Under the pieces are notes generated by a model that was not told the DNA's origin, ran no database searches, and worked only from the letters and a program-made list of their open reading frames with translations. From the NCBI GenBank assembly GCA_005888335.1, contig VAWY01000093.1, forward strand, positions 1 to 6,934: a DNA stretch of 6,934 nucleotides, read 5' to 3'. This document shows, in pieces, positions 6,241 to 6,934 of this stretch (the stretch's first letter is position 1; each line of letters begins with the position of its first letter). This stretch comes from Actinomycetota bacterium (GTDB lineage: Bacteria; Actinomycetota; Thermoleophilia; Solirubrobacterales; Solirubrobacteraceae). The position numbers were made by a program, and so were the translations under genes.

Positions 6241-6934
6241 TGGCCCTCTTCCGCCGCCGCGACCCCAACGCGCCGCGGATCCCGCGCAAGGACCGCCGCG
6301 GCGCGAGCCCGGTCACAGTCGGGCTTGTCCTGCTCGGCGTCCTCGTCGTCGTCACCTACCTGGGGTTCACCAAGCACATCCCGTTCACCCACGGCTTCCA
6401 GGTCAAGGCGGTCTTCAACACGGCCAACTCGCTGCGCCCCAACTCGCCCGTGCGCATCGCCGGCGTCAACGTGGGCAAGGTCAAGAAGATCGAGCGCTAC
6501 GGCGACAGCGACGCCTCCGTCGTGACCATGGAGGTCACCGACGCCGGCCTGCCCATCCACAAGGACGCGACGATGAAGGTCCGCCCGCGCATCTTCCTCG
6601 AGGGCAACTTCTTCGTCGACCTCCAGCCGGGGACGCCCAGCACGCCGACGATCTCGAGCGGCGACACGATCCCGATGACCCAGACGTCGGCGCCGGTCCA
6701 GTTCGGCGACCTGCTCACCACGCTGCAGACCGACGACCGCCACAACCTGCAGGAGGTCATCCGCGGCTACGGCGGCGCCCTGACGCGCAAGCCCGACGCG
6801 CGCGACGACCGCACCGCCGATCCGGACGTGCGCGGCAAGACGGCGGCGCAGTCGCTCAACCTGGCCGCGAAGTACGGCAAGCAGGCGTTCCGGGGCGCCG
6901 CGATCGTCAACGACGCGACGCTGGGCACGGAGCC
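6240..6934 (+). CDS. MCE (MlaD-like) family protein, fourth MCE subunit (partial, runs off the window)
   Basis: From the ATG at 6240 the frame stays open to the window end, giving 231 complete codons of an N-terminal fragment. A strongly basic cytoplasmic start (MALFRRRDPN and PRKDRR, residues 1-20) precedes a membrane anchor at about 24-42. The MCE domain covers about 52-131, with VRIAGVNVGKV (71-81), the loop RIFLEGNFFVDLQPG (117-131) and then APVQFGDLLTTLQ (151-163). The following segment (about 170-231) is the start of the expected helical region. It is charged and includes a polar insert (RKPDARDDRTADPDVRGK, 183-200) not seen at this point in the three upstream MCE proteins. The loop differs from all three (FLEGNFF in place of ALGLKY or LIGEKF), fitting a distinct subunit of a mixed hexamer. 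The rest of the helical region and the stop lie downstream. Confidence 0.93.
   Translation, partial: MALFRRRDPNAPRIPRKDRRGASPVTVGLVLLGVLVVVTYLGFTKHIPFTHGFQVKAVFNTANSLRPNSPVRIAGVNVGKVKKIERYGDSDASVVTMEVTDAGLPIHKDATMKVRPRIFLEGNFFVDLQPGTPSTPTISSGDTIPMTQTSAPVQFGDLLTTLQTDDRHNLQEVIRGYGGALTRKPDARDDRTADPDVRGKTAAQSLNLAAKYGKQAFRGAAIVNDATLGTE

Overview
The window is a stretch of a single plus-strand operon for an Mce/Mla-type lipid importer. G+C is very high, third codon positions are almost all G or C, and GTG and TTG starts occur. The ATPase has the DSGLDPVRT and QGPLGM sequences that I recall from actinobacterial Mkl/MceG proteins. Consecutive single-domain MCE genes behind YrbE-like permeases point to an Actinomycetota genome. 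A lineage outside the Mycobacteriales, such as Thermoleophilia, is plausible, but the sequence alone does not prove it.

Layout: (1) bases 1-51 are the last 16 codons of an upstream gene, by position probably the first permease of the pair. (2) 51-845 is a complete MlaE/YrbE permease. (3) 853-1839 is the ABC ATPase, with an unusual acidic 67-residue N-terminal extension. (4) 1840-1944 is the only non-coding gap, strikingly C-rich and G-poor, with an 8-bp direct repeat TAATACGC. (5) Four consecutive MCE (MlaD-like) substrate-binding genes follow: 1945-3291, 3288-4822, 4819-6240 and 6240 to beyond the window end. All except the ATPase/MCE junction are joined by 1-4 base stop/start overlaps or a 7-base gap, so they are very probably co-transcribed and translationally coupled.

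How it works together (family knowledge): two YrbE/MlaE permeases form the membrane core, two ATPase subunits drive it, and six MCE subunits, each anchored by an N-terminal helix, form a ring whose C-terminal helices build a channel across the cell envelope for lipids or sterols. The MCE proteins here differ clearly from each other, which fits a mixed hexamer with the remaining subunits encoded downstream.

The most notable irregularity is the second MCE gene. Its reading frame switches near 4655-4680. The first 463 codons are in one frame, and a convincing C-terminal tail that ends at 4822 with an embedded ribosome binding site for the next gene is in another. One missing base explains this, either a sequencing or assembly error or a real mutation. 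I see no RNA gene, CRISPR array, mobile element or convincing minus-strand gene, and no evidence of a wholly new system. This is a recognisable transporter with a few points worth checking.
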